Assembly (NCBI RefSeq): GCF_001522865.1
Contig: NZ_LOWB01000047.1
Span: 1 to 64,000 of the forward strand
DNA: 64,000 nt
DNA from: Burkholderia sp. TSV86
GTDB taxonomy: Bacteria; Pseudomonadota; Gammaproteobacteria; Burkholderiales; Burkholderiaceae
Direction of reading: 5' to 3'
Position numbers and translations under genes: made by a program. Shown piece after piece: positions 1-8,269 of this stretch (within the stretch, counting starts at the first letter, position 1; each line of letters begins with the position of its first letter). The notes beneath the pieces were generated by a model. That model did no database searches. It was given only the letters and a program-made list of their open reading frames with translations, and was not told the DNA's origin.

Positions 1-112
1 CGTCGTTGCCCAGCCGGGCCGACAGATTGCGCGCGCGTTCAAGCTCCGTTTCGCGGGCAACGTCGTACACGCGTGCGGTCAGGATTTTCTTCAGGTAATC
101 GTGCGAGGCCAT
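1..112 (-). CDS. ilvA: Threonine ammonia-lyase, biosynthetic (IlvA), 5' end only
   Basis: Reading leftward from the ATG at 112 gives MASHDYLKKILTARVYDVAR and then a stretch ending LSARLGND, which I recognise as the start of biosynthetic threonine deaminase. This PLP enzyme makes 2-oxobutanoate from threonine, the first committed step of isoleucine synthesis. Only 37 codons lie in the window, so the PLP lysine and the regulatory ACT-like domains are not visible. A hairpin with a T-run sits 12-32 nt upstream of the start codon and may control expression. The family call rests on the N-terminus alone. Confidence 0.88.
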   Translation of the reverse strand, partial: MASHDYLKKILTARVYDVARETELERARNLSARLGND

Positions 113-124
113 GTAAGAAGGGGC

Positions 125-144
125 AAAAAGCGCCGATGCGGCGC
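125..144 (-). terminator. Terminator-like hairpin in the ilvA 5' leader
   Basis: On the minus strand a perfect 6-bp stem (GCGCCG / CGGCGC, 3-nt loop) is followed at once by TTTTT, ending 12 nt before the ilvA ATG. This has the shape of an intrinsic terminator inside the leader. A TATTAT stretch at about 168-173 (minus) could be the -10 element, which would put the hairpin inside the ilvA transcript and suggest attenuation. No gene upstream on this strand needs terminating here. The role is inferred. Confidence 0.5.
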
Positions 145-313
145 AAAAGGCAATGAGGCGATGAAAGAATAATAATAGCGCCAACTCGCTCCGCTCCGAT
201 CTCAGCCGCATGGCCGGCCACGTGCCGGGCAGCGCCATTCAGCGCAATTGGCAGCTTGGTTCGTCGACCGTCCGGACGGTCATTCGATGCGCGCTTGACG
301 ATTAACGCATTGG

Positions 314-329
314 TCTAACCTGGGTTAGA
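314..329. promoter_or_regulatory. Perfect inverted repeat, candidate operator
   Basis: TCTAACC-TG-GGTTAGA is a perfect 7-bp dyad with a 2-bp centre, overlapping the possible promoter of the plus-strand unit. An overlapping TGGTCTAACC (311-320) resembles the TGGT-N3-ACC core of GntR-family (PdhR/LldR-type) operators. That would suit a lactate-dehydrogenase-like gene. No regulator gene is adjacent, so the binding protein is unknown. Confidence 0.4.
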
Positions 330-728
330 ATTCCGTCTTAAATCAAGGATCGGAAGATGCAAAGGCAGCCTCGGATCGCCATTTTGAAGCCATCGCCGCG
401 CGCAGCTTGCCCTGCGGCGGAGCGGCATGCGCGCCGCGCGCGATCGTGACGCTGATTTCAAGCGCCGCCAGGCCGTGTCGATCCGGAGTTCGCGCTTTTG
501 GCGCTGACTGCGGTCCCAAGCTAGGTTGTCGCCCAGAGTTGATGCTGCAGCGCTTTGCCAGCCGGAATGACGCTTTCGCGCCTGACCCGGTGCAGCGCAG
601 CGGACTCGGGCCCCATGCAACACTGCCGCGCGCCTGGTAATAGAAGATTTCCCCAAAATCGCGCACCACGCGCCTGCCGGTTTCGCGCTCGATTGAAGCG
701 CGCGAGCGGCTTTTGAATCGTCCGAACA

Positions 729-3700
729 ATGAATGCACCGCAAGTTTTCGATCCGCACGGCGCGGCAGCTGCCGTCGTCGCCGACCCCGCTCCGCGCTTG
801 CGCGAAATCCCGTACAACTACACGTCGTTTTCCGATCGCGAGATCGTGATTCGCCTGCTGGGCGAAGAGGCCTGGGCGGCACTCGACGAGTTGCGCGCCG
901 AGCGCCGTACCGGCCGTTCGGCGCGCATGCTGTACGAAGTGCTGGGCGACATCTGGGTCGTGCGCCGCAATCCGTATTTGCAGGACGACCTGCTCGACAA
1001 CCCGAAACGCCGCGCGCTGTTGATCGAGGCGTTGAACCATCGGTTGACCGAGATCGAGAAGCGCCGCCACGCTGATTTATCCGAGCACGGCGACGAGGCG
1101 GGCCGCGAGCGCGCCGCGCGCGTCGGCATGCTCGCCGCGGCCGCGCATCGCGCGGTCGACGATTTCGCGCAGGAATTCGACCGGATGGCCGAGTTGCGCC
1201 GCCGCGCGACGAAGGTGCTCGGCCGTTGCACGCAAAAGGACAACATCCGCTTCGACGGCCTCGCCCGCGTGTCGCACGTGACCGACGCAACCGATTGGCG
1301 CGTCGAATACCCGTTCGTGATCCTGACGCCCGATACCGAGGCCGAAATCGCCTGCCTGGTGAAGGCGTGCTTCGAGCTTGGCGTGACCGTGATTCCGCGC
1401 GGCGGCGGCACCGGCTACACGGGCGGCGCGGTGCCGCTCACGCCGTTCTCCGCTGTCATCAACACCGAGAAGCTCGAGCAACTGGGCGCCGCCGAGCTGA
1501 CCGAGCTGCCGGGCGTCGCGCATAAGGTGCCGACGATCTTTTCCGGCGCGGGCGTCGTCACGCGCCGCGTGACCGAAGCGGCCGAGGCGGCCGGCTACGT
1601 GTTCGCGGTCGATCCGACCTCGCTCGATGCGTCATGCATCGGCGGCAACATCGCGATGAACGCGGGCGGCAAGAAGGCGGTGCTGTGGGGCACCGCGCTC
1701 GACAATCTCGCGTGGTGGCGAATGGTCGATCCGGACGGCAACTGGCTCGAAGTCACGCGTATCGACCACAACCTCGGCAAGATTCACGACGTCGCGATCG
1801 CGCGCTTCGAACTCAAGTGGTTCGACGGCGCGCGTGCGCCGGGCGAAAAGCTGCTTCGCGCCGAGACGCTCGACATCGAAGGCCGGCGCTTTCGCAAGGC
1901 CGGGCTCGGCAAGGACGTCACCGATAAATTCCTCGCCGGCCTGCCGGGCGTGCAGAAAGAAGGCTGCGACGGCCTCATCACGTCGGCGCGCTGGGTGCTG
2001 CACAAGATGCCCGCGCATACGCGCACCGTCTGCCTCGAATTCTTCGGTCAGGCGCGCGAGGCGATTCCGAGCATCGTCGAAATCAAGGATTATTTGTTCG
2101 AGACGTCCAAGCGGGGCGGCGCGATTCTCGCGGGCCTCGAGCATCTCGACGAGCGCTATCTGCGCGCGGTCGGCTATGCGACGAAGAGCAAGCGCCAAGC
2201 GTTCCCGAAGATGGTGCTGATCGGCGACATCGTCGGCGACGACGCGGACGCGGTCGCGACCGCGACGTCCGACGTGATCCGGATGGCCAACGGCAAGAGC
2301 GGCGAGGGCTTCGTCGCGGTGAGCGCCGAGGCGAGAAAGCGCTTCTGGCTCGACCGCAGCCGCACCGCTGCGATCGCGAAGCATACCAACGCGTTCAAGA
2401 TCAACGAGGACGTCGTGATCCCGCTCGACCGGATGGGCGAGTACACGGACGGCATCGAGCGGATCAACATCGAACTGTCGATCAAGAACAAGCTGCAGCT
2501 CGTCGACGCGCTCGAGGCATTCTTCAGCGCGGGCAACCTGCCGCTCGGTAAGAGCGACGACGCGAACGAGATTCCGAGCGCCGAGCTGCTGGAAGATCGC
2601 GTGCAGCAGGCGCTCGACCTGCTCGGCCGCGTGCGCGCGCGCTGGACGTACTTGCGCGATTGGCTCGACAAACCGCTTGCCGCTGCGCAGCACGATCTCG
2701 TCGCGCTCGGCTATGCGGCGCTCGCGGAGAAGCTCGCCGATCGCGTCGACGCGCAAGCCGGCGCGCGCGTCTTCGACGTCGCGCAGGACCGCACGTTGCG
2801 CGTGTCGTGGAAGCAGGAGATTCGCGCGGAACTGCGCCAGATCTTCAACGGCGGCGCATTCAAGCCAATCCTCGACGAGGCGCAGGCGATCCACAAGCAG
2901 GTGCTGCGCGGCCGCGTGTTCGTCGCACTGCATATGCACGCGGGCGACGGCAACGTCCACACCAACCTGCCGGTGAATTCCGACAACTACGAGATGCTGC
3001 AGGACGCGCACGCGGCGGTCGCGCGGATCATGGCGCTCGCGCGCTCGCTCGACGGCGTGATCTCCGGCGAGCACGGCATCGGCATCACGAAGCTCGAGTT
3101 CCTGACCGATGCCGAAATCGGCGAATTCCGCGCGTACAAGCAGCGTGTCGATCCGCAAGGGCGCTTCAACAAGGGCAAGCTGCTCGACGGCGCGGACCTG
3201 CGCAACGCGTACACGCCAAGCTTCGGGCTGATGGGCTACGAATCGCTGATCATGCAGCAGTCCGACATCGGCGCGATTGCCGATTCGGTGAAGAACTGCC
3301 TGCGCTGCGGCAAATGCAAGCCGGTGTGCGCGACGCACGTGCCGCGCGCGAACCTGCTGTACAGCCCGCGCAACAAGATTCTCGCCACGTCGCTGCTCGT
3401 CGAGGCGTTCCTGTACGAGGAACAGACGCGCCGCGGCGTGTCGATCAAGCACTGGGACGAGTTCAACGACGTCGCCGACCACTGCACCGTCTGCCACAAA
3501 TGCGCGACGCCGTGCCCGGTGAAGATCGATTTCGGTGACGTGACGATGAACATGCGCAACCTGTTGCGCAAGATGGGCAAGAAGAAGTTCAACGCGGGCA
3601 GCGCGGCCGGGATGTTCTTCCTGAACGCGACCAATCCGCAGACGATCAACGCGGCGCGCGCGGTGATGATGGGCGTCGGCTACAAGGCGCAGCGCCTCGC

Positions 3701-4751
3701 GAACGACATGCTGAAGAAAGTCGTGCAGAAGCAGACCACGCACCCGCCCGCGACGACCGGCAAGCCGCCCGTGGTCGAGCAGGTGATCCACTTCGTCAAC
3801 AAGAAGATGCCGGGCAACCTGCCGAAGAAGACGGCGCGCGCGCTGCTTGACATCGAGGACAACAAGATCGTGCCGATCATCCGCAATCCGAAGACGACGA
3901 CCGTCGATTCGGAGGCGGTGTTCTACTTCCCCGGCTGCGGCTCCGAGCGGCTGTTCTCGCAGGTCGGGCTCGCGACGCAGGCGATGCTGTGGGAAGCCGG
4001 CGTGCAGACGGTGCTGCCGCCCGGCTACCTGTGCTGCGGTTATCCGCAGCGCGGCTCGGGCCAGTACGACCGCGCCGAGAAGATCGTCACCGACAACCGC
4101 GTGCTGTTCCACCGCGTCGCGAACACGCTGAACTACCTCGACATCAAGACGGTGGTGGTGTCGTGCGGCACCTGCTACGACCAGCTCGCCGGCTACGAAT
4201 TCGACAAGATCTTCCCCGGCTGCCGGATCATCGACATCCACGAGTTCCTGCTCGAAAAGGGGCTCAAGCTCGACGGCGTGAAGGGCACGCGCTACATGTA
4301 CCACGACCCTTGCCACACGCCGATCAAGACGGTCGACCCGGTCAAGCTCGTCAACGATCTGATGGGCGCCGAGAAGGACGGCTACAAGATCGCGAAGAAC
4401 GACCGCTGCTGCGGCGAATCGGGCACGCTCGCGGTCACGCGCCCGGACGTATCGACGCAGGTGCGCTTCCGCAAGGAAGAGGAGATCCGAAAGGGCGCGG
4501 CGAAATTGCGTAACATTCCGGTGGTGTCGAGCGGCGGCGCGAGCGGCCAGACGCCGGCGGGCGACCAGGACGTCAAGATCCTGACGAGCTGCCCGGCGTG
4601 CTTGCAGGGCCTGTCGCGTTACAGCGAGGACGCGGATATCGAAGCCGATTACATCGTTGTCGAGATCGCGCGCCACATGCTCGGCGAAAACTGGATGGCC
4701 GATTACGTCGCGCGTGCGAACAGCGGCGGGATCGAGCGCGTCCTAGTGTAA
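729..4751 (+). CDS. FAD-linked oxidase / iron-sulfur oxidoreductase fusion (D-lactate or glycolate dehydrogenase-like)
   Basis: This 1340-residue protein joins modules that are often separate polypeptides. The N-terminal ~180 residues match the DUF3683-type region I associate with this family. An FAD-binding PCMH domain follows ([14 protein letters not shown], then [16 protein letters not shown]), then an FAD-oxidase C-terminal domain with [10 protein letters not shown] near residue 734 and [10 protein letters not shown]. Two 4Fe-4S motifs lie near residues 856 ([11 protein letters not shown]) and 918 ([11 protein letters not shown]). Cysteine-rich CCG repeats fill the C-terminus ([25 protein letters not shown]). 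By family it should oxidise a 2-hydroxyacid and pass electrons through the clusters to the respiratory chain. The substrate cannot be read from sequence. The start is ATG at 729. Confidence 0.88.
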   Translation: MNAPQVFDPHGAAAAVVADPAPRLREIPYNYTSFSDREIVIRLLGEEAWAALDELRAERRTGRSARMLYEVLGDIWVVRRNPYLQDDLLDNPKRRALLIEALNHRLTEIEKRRHADLSEHGDEAGRERAARVGMLAAAAHRAVDDFAQEFDRMAELRRRATKVLGRCTQKDNIRFDGLARVSHVTDATDWRVEYPFVILTPDTEAEIACLVKACFELGVTVIPRGGGTGYTGGAVPLTPFSAVINTEKLEQLGAAELTELPGVAHKVPTIFSGAGVVTRRVTEAAEAAGYVFAVDPTSLDASCIGGNIAMNAGGKKAVLWGTALDNLAWWRMVDPDGNWLEVTRIDHNLGKIHDVAIARFELKWFDGARAPGEKLLRAETLDIEGRRFRKAGLGKDVTDKFLAGLPGVQKEGCDGLITSARWVLHKMPAHTRTVCLEFFGQAREAIPSIVEIKDYLFETSKRGGAILAGLEHLDERYLRAVGYATKSKRQAFPKMVLIGDIVGDDADAVATATSDVIRMANGKSGEGFVAVSAEARKRFWLDRSRTAAIAKHTNAFKINEDVVIPLDRMGEYTDGIERINIELSIKNKLQLVDALEAFFSAGNLPLGKSDDANEIPSAELLEDRVQQALDLLGRVRARWTYLRDWLDKPLAAAQHDLVALGYAALAEKLADRVDAQAGARVFDVAQDRTLRVSWKQEIRAELRQIFNGGAFKPILDEAQAIHKQVLRGRVFVALHMHAGDGNVHTNLPVNSDNYEMLQDAHAAVARIMALARSLDGVISGEHGIGITKLEFLTDAEIGEFRAYKQRVDPQGRFNKGKLLDGADLRNAYTPSFGLMGYESLIMQQSDIGAIADSVKNCLRCGKCKPVCATHVPRANLLYSPRNKILATSLLVEAFLYEEQTRRGVSIKHWDEFNDVADHCTVCHKCATPCPVKIDFGDVTMNMRNLLRKMGKKKFNAGSAAGMFFLNATNPQTINAARAVMMGVGYKAQRLANDMLKKVVQKQTTHPPATTGKPPVVEQVIHFVNKKMPGNLPKKTARALLDIEDNKIVPIIRNPKTTTVDSEAVFYFPGCGSERLFSQVGLATQAMLWEAGVQTVLPPGYLCCGYPQRGSGQYDRAEKIVTDNRVLFHRVANTLNYLDIKTVVVSCGTCYDQLAGYEFDKIFPGCRIIDIHEFLLEKGLKLDGVKGTRYMYHDPCHTPIKTVDPVKLVNDLMGAEKDGYKIAKNDRCCGESGTLAVTRPDVSTQVRFRKEEEIRKGAAKLRNIPVVSSGGASGQTPAGDQDVKILTSCPACLQGLSRYSEDADIEADYIVVEIARHMLGENWMADYVARANSGGIERVLV

Positions 4752-4785
4752 GGTGACGGACGGGCCACCCGTTGAGGATTTGACG

Positions 4786-5235
4786 ATGGATTGCATATTC
4801 TGCCGCGAAGACGGCGGCGAGCTGCTTTGGAAGGACGGCGCGGTGCGCGTCGTCCTGGCGACGAACGAGGCTGACTATCCGGGCTTTTGCCGGGTGATCT
4901 GGCAGGCGCACGTTGCCGAGTTTTCAGATTTGTCCGATGCCGAGCGCATGCATTTGATGCGCGTCGTGTATGCGGTCGAGCGCGCGGTGCGGCGCGTGAT
5001 GCAGCCAGCCAAGGTGAATCTCGCGAGTCTCGGCAATCAGGTGCCGCATCTGCACTGGCATGTGATTCCGCGCTTTTCGAACGACGCGCATTTCCCGCAG
5101 CCGATCTGGGCGCCGCGTCAGCGCTCGGTGTCCGATGCAATGCTGCGCCTGCGCGCCGCGCAGGCAACGCTTTTGCACAGCGCGGTGCAAGAAGAGATCG
5201 CGCTGTTTGCCGACGGAGGCGCGAATGAGCGCTGA
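4786..5235 (+). CDS. HIT family protein
   Basis: A 149-residue histidine-triad protein. The HxHxH signature HLHWHVI lies near residues 87-93 and is followed by PRF. A CxxC pair (CIFC) sits at the N-terminus, as in zinc-binding HIT proteins of the Hint/HinT group. Such proteins hydrolyse nucleotide phosphoramidates or dinucleotides; the real substrate is unknown. I chose ATG 4786 because GAGG lies 8 nt upstream. A GTG at 4753 would add 11 residues with no recognisable content. It starts 34 nt after the oxidoreductase stop and overlaps the next gene by 11 nt, so the three are probably cotranscribed. Confidence 0.85.
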   Translation: MDCIFCREDGGELLWKDGAVRVVLATNEADYPGFCRVIWQAHVAEFSDLSDAERMHLMRVVYAVERAVRRVMQPAKVNLASLGNQVPHLHWHVIPRFSNDAHFPQPIWAPRQRSVSDAMLRLRAAQATLLHSAVQEEIALFADGGANER

Positions 5236-5641
5236 TACGGCCGCGGCGGCGCCCGTGCCGTCGGGCGTTATCGTGCATGCAGTATCGCGCGTGCTCGAGC
5301 TTCAATATCCGGGCGGCGATATCTACCGGGTGCCGTTCGAGCTGATGCGCGTTTATTCGCCGTCCGCCGAGGTGCGCGGCCATGGCCCCGGTCAGGAAAC
5401 GCTGCAAACCGGCAAGCGCGGCGTGACGATCACGGCGCTCGAGCCGGTCGGCAACTACGCATTGAAGCCGACGTTCTCCGACGGCCATTCGACCGGCATT
5501 TATTCGTGGGCGTGGCTGTACGAACTGGCGACCCGGCAAGACGCGCTCTGGCGCGAATATTTCGACAAACTGAAGGCGGCGGGCGTCGAGCGCGACGCGC
5601 CGATGCCGGCGGACACCGTGCCGCACGGCCACCGCCATTGA
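5225..5641 (+). CDS. DUF971 domain protein (gamma-butyrobetaine hydroxylase-like N-terminal domain)
   Basis: A 138-residue protein starting at ATG 5225, inside the end of the HIT gene. It contains the compact DUF971 fold (LELQYPGGDIYRVPFELMRV, then NYALKPTFSDGHSTGIYSW). This domain is found alone in many proteobacteria and at the N-terminus of butyrobetaine hydroxylase. In proteobacteria it commonly sits next to ubiE, as here, where ubiE starts 55 nt downstream. Related proteins have been linked to Fe-S metabolism, but no catalytic role can be read here. Confidence 0.85.
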   Translation: MSADTAAAAPVPSGVIVHAVSRVLELQYPGGDIYRVPFELMRVYSPSAEVRGHGPGQETLQTGKRGVTITALEPVGNYALKPTFSDGHSTGIYSWAWLYELATRQDALWREYFDKLKAAGVERDAPMPADTVPHGHRH

Positions 5642-5696
5642 ACGACGACGGCGCCGCCGTTGCTGCGCCGTTTGCGATGAATAGAGGATCAACGCG

Positions 5697-6428
5697 ATGA
5701 GCAAAACCCACTTCGGCTTCGAAACGGTCGACGAGAACGAGAAGGCACAGAAGGTCGCGGGGGTGTTCCACTCGGTCGCGAGCAATTACGACGTGATGAA
5801 CGACCTGATGTCGGCGGGCCTGCACCGTGCGTGGAAGGCGTTCACGGTCGCGCAGGCGAATGTGCGGCCGGGCTTCAAGGTGCTCGACATCGCGGCCGGC
5901 ACGGGCGACCTGACCAAGGCGTTCGCGAAGGCCGCGGGTCCCGCGGGCGAGGTTTGGCATACCGACATCAACGAATCGATGCTGCGCGTCGGCCGGGACC
6001 GGCTGCTCGACAAGGGCGTCGTCACGCCGTCGCTGTTGTGCGATGCGGAAAAGCTGCCGTTTCCGGATAATTATTTCGACATCGTCACCGTTGCGTTCGG
6101 TCTGCGCAACATGACGCACAAGGAGGTGGCGCTGGCCGAGATGCGCCGCGTCACGAAGCCGGGCGGCCGGGTATTCGTGCTCGAATTCTCGAAAGTCTGG
6201 GCGCCGCTGAAAAAAGCTTACGATGTCTATTCTTTCAAAGTATTACCGTGGCTTGGCGACAAGATCGCAAAAGATGCCGACAGTTACCGGTATCTTGCCG
6301 AATCGATCCGGATGCATCCGGATCAGGACACGCTGAAGGCAATGATGGAACAAGCGGGACTCGATGCCGTCAAATATTACAATTTGTCAGGTGGCGTGGT
6401 AGCTTTACATATCGGAACCAAGTACTAA
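5697..6428 (+). CDS. ubiE: Ubiquinone/menaquinone C-methyltransferase UbiE
   Basis: A 243-residue SAM-dependent class I methyltransferase of the usual UbiE length. It has the opening [20 protein letters not shown], motif [16 protein letters not shown] (about residues 61-75), [16 protein letters not shown], and the post-motif [17 protein letters not shown]. UbiE methylates the benzoquinol ring carbon in ubiquinone synthesis. It heads a ubi group whose usual proteobacterial order is ubiE-ubiJ-ubiB; here one extra gene lies between ubiE and ubiJ. Confidence 0.97.
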   Translation: MSKTHFGFETVDENEKAQKVAGVFHSVASNYDVMNDLMSAGLHRAWKAFTVAQANVRPGFKVLDIAAGTGDLTKAFAKAAGPAGEVWHTDINESMLRVGRDRLLDKGVVTPSLLCDAEKLPFPDNYFDIVTVAFGLRNMTHKEVALAEMRRVTKPGGRVFVLEFSKVWAPLKKAYDVYSFKVLPWLGDKIAKDADSYRYLAESIRMHPDQDTLKAMMEQAGLDAVKYYNLSGGVVALHIGTKY

Positions 6429-6473
6429 GGGGTTCTGTCCATACATTTTCCTTACAGCAAGCAGGAGGCCAGC

Positions 6474-7502
6474 ATGTCCGAAACCCGTCCGTCGTTCAAC
6501 CGAAGCAGGCAGCCGAAGTCGTGGGCGCGACGCATCGGCACGTTCGTGATGGTCGGCCTTCTCGCAGCCGGCACGTTCGCGTCGCTCGATGCTGAAGCCA
6601 AGCGCATGGGCGGCGGCCGCAGTGTCGGCCGGCAGTCGCAGTCGCTGCAGCAGCGGCAGGCGACGCCGCCCGCGCAGCAGCCGATGCAGCAGGCAGCGCC
6701 GGCTCAGCCGCCGCGTGCGCAGCCCGCGCCGGCGGCTCAGCCCAATCGGTCGCGCTGGCTTGGGCCGATCGCCGGTTTGGCGGCCGGCCTCGGCATTGCT
6801 GCGCTGCTATCGCATTTCGGCCTGGGCGGCGCGTTCGCGAGCATGATGGCAAACGTCATTGTGATCGCGCTGCTCGCGATGGTCGGCATTTGGTTGTTCC
6901 GCAAGCTGGCGAGCCGGCGCGCCGCCCAGCAGCCGGCGTATGCGGGCGGGCAGCCTTCGTCGCTGAGCCGTGGCGGCCATGACGCGGCCGATACGCGTTC
7001 GGGCGCGTCGAATGGCGCGTTCGGCAGTGCGTCGGCGGGCGCATCGACCAGTGCAGGCAGCGCCTACGCGGGCGAAGCGCAGCGCGTGTTCGGCGGCGGG
7101 GCTGCCGCTGCTGCTGCCGTACCGTCGGTGCCGGCCGGTTTCGACACCGAAACGTTCCTGCGCAACGCGAAGGTTTACTTTGTGCGCCTGCAGGCCGCGT
7201 GGGATGAGGGCAATCTGGCCGACATCCGCGAATTCACGACGCCCGAGATGTTTGCCGAAGTGAAGATCGACCTCGACGGGCGCGGTGCCGCCGCGAACCA
7301 GACCGATGTCGTGCGGCTCGATGCCGAGTTGCTGTCGGTCGAGGATCGTGGCAGCGAGCATGTCGCGAGCGTGCGCTTCCATGGTCTGATCCGCGAAGCG
7401 GCGGGCGCGCCGGCCGAACCGTTCAACGAAGTGTGGAACCTGTCCAAATCGGGCAGCGCCGGCTGGCTGCTGGCGGGTATTCAGCAGGTAACCGAGCACT
7501 GA
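6474..7502 (+). CDS. Tim44-like domain membrane protein
   Basis: A 342-residue protein. A signal-like hydrophobic segment (about residues 25-40) is followed by a Gln/Pro/Ala-rich linker (about 60-95). One or two membrane spans follow around residues 98-145, including NVIVIALLAMVGIWLF. A Ser/Gly/Ala-rich linker then leads to a C-terminal Tim44-like domain (from ~225: TFLRNAKVYFVRLQAAWDEG). Mitochondrial Tim44 tethers the import motor; bacterial relatives are inner-membrane proteins of poorly known role. A purine-rich AGCAGGAGG at 6461-6469 serves ATG 6474. Its place between ubiE and ubiJ hints at membrane association of the quinone enzymes, but that is inference. Confidence 0.85.
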   Translation: MSETRPSFNRSRQPKSWARRIGTFVMVGLLAAGTFASLDAEAKRMGGGRSVGRQSQSLQQRQATPPAQQPMQQAAPAQPPRAQPAPAAQPNRSRWLGPIAGLAAGLGIAALLSHFGLGGAFASMMANVIVIALLAMVGIWLFRKLASRRAAQQPAYAGGQPSSLSRGGHDAADTRSGASNGAFGSASAGASTSAGSAYAGEAQRVFGGGAAAAAAVPSVPAGFDTETFLRNAKVYFVRLQAAWDEGNLADIREFTTPEMFAEVKIDLDGRGAAANQTDVVRLDAELLSVEDRGSEHVASVRFHGLIREAAGAPAEPFNEVWNLSKSGSAGWLLAGIQQVTEH

Positions 7503-7562
7503 TCGACGTCAGCCGGCGCGTCGCGCCATGCGAGGCCGCGCCCGAACCGACGTTACAATAGA

Positions 7563-7596
7563 AGCCCGCGCAGGCGCCTTGCCTGCGCGGGCTTTT
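7563..7596 (+). terminator. Hairpin between the Tim44-like gene and ubiJ
   Basis: AGCCCGCGCAGGC and GCCTGCGCGGGCT form a 13-bp stem followed by TTTCTTT, a good intrinsic terminator for the upstream unit. It lies 14 nt before the ubiJ start. A TACAAT hexamer at 7554-7559 immediately upstream could be a -10 element, in which case the hairpin would cap the 5' end of a separate ubiJ-ubiB transcript. Confidence 0.6.
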
Positions 7597-7609
7597 CTTT
7601 GCCAACCAG

Positions 7610-8257
7610 ATGACTTTAGCCGCCAAGCCTTTTGCAGCCGCCGTCAATCATTTGCTCGCCCGCGAGACCTGGGCGCGCGAACGCCTGATTCCCTATGCCG
7701 GCAAGACCGCCCGGCTTGATGTCCCGCCTGTTACCTTCGTGCTGCTCGTGCAGCCGGACGGCTATCTCACCGCGGTCGACGAGCATGATGCGCGCCATGT
7801 CGATGTGTCGATCGCGCTTGCCGGCCACGCGGGCGGCGGCTCGTGGGACGCGCTCGGCGCGCTCCTGACGGGCGGCCAGGCGGCGATGATGAAGCATGTG
7901 AAGATCGACGGGGACGCCGAATTCGCGACGCAGATCGCGAAGCTCGCCGAGCATTTGCGCTGGGAGCCGGAGGAGGATCTGGCGAGATTCGTCGGCGATG
8001 CCGCCGCGCACCGGATCGCGGCATCCGTGCGCTCGGCGGGCGGCCATGCGCGCCGTGCCGGCCGTAACGTGCTCGATTCGATCGCCGAATATTGGCTCGA
8101 CGAAAACCCGCAGGTGGTGCGCAAGCGCGCGCTTGCCGATTTCGACGCCGAGCTCGCGCGTGCCCGCGATGCGCTCGCGCGCGTCGACAAGCGGATCGAA
8201 CGGCTGGAGCAAAAAATCGACGCGCGCGCGGGCGGCAGCCCGCGACGCGCGCAATGA
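7610..8257 (+). CDS. ubiJ: Ubiquinone biosynthesis accessory factor UbiJ (SCP2 domain)
   Basis: A 215-residue protein similar in size and layout to E. coli UbiJ. The N-terminal SCP2 sterol-carrier fold includes DGYLTAVDEHDARHVDVSIAL and MMKHVKIDGDAEFATQIAKL. A charged C-terminal coiled-coil-like tail follows (about residues 170-212). UbiJ binds polyprenyl intermediates and scaffolds the soluble Ubi complex. Its position 12 nt before ubiB supports the call. Confidence 0.88.
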   Translation: MTLAAKPFAAAVNHLLARETWARERLIPYAGKTARLDVPPVTFVLLVQPDGYLTAVDEHDARHVDVSIALAGHAGGGSWDALGALLTGGQAAMMKHVKIDGDAEFATQIAKLAEHLRWEPEEDLARFVGDAAAHRIAASVRSAGGHARRAGRNVLDSIAEYWLDENPQVVRKRALADFDAELARARDALARVDKRIERLEQKIDARAGGSPRRAQ

Positions 8258-8269
8258 GGGCCGCAAGGC

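Larger units (their letters stand above)
113..728. other. Intergenic region between ilvA and the FAD/Fe-S oxidoreductase
   Basis: This divergent 616-bp region has no convincing conserved gene. It holds the ilvA leader hairpin, a perfect dyad at 314-329, and possible plus-strand promoter elements (TTAACG at 302-307 and TAGAAT at 326-331, 18-bp spacing). Downstream of these lies a Shine-Dalgarno-like AAGGA at 345-349, 7 nt before an ATG at 357. That ATG opens a 30-codon frame (357-449) beginning MQRQPRIAILKPSPR, with no recognisable family. The remaining ~280 bp up to the oxidoreductase start shows nothing I can name. Confidence 0.6.

Noticed and set aside
39-221. 60-codon minus frame containing Ile-Ile-Ile-Leu as an ilvA leader peptide
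   Set aside because: Its Ile run is attractive for attenuation, but the frame reads through the hairpin and into ilvA without a stop, unlike a real leader peptide.
407-640. 77-codon plus frame in the ilvA/oxidoreductase gap
   Set aside because: No Shine-Dalgarno sequence, no recognisable features, and a composition typical of non-coding GC-rich DNA.
1632-4676. 1014-codon open frame antisense to the FAD/Fe-S oxidoreductase
   Set aside because: In very GC-rich DNA the complement of a real gene often stays open. Its product is biased to Arg, Ala, His and Val with no domains, while the plus strand encodes clear motifs throughout.
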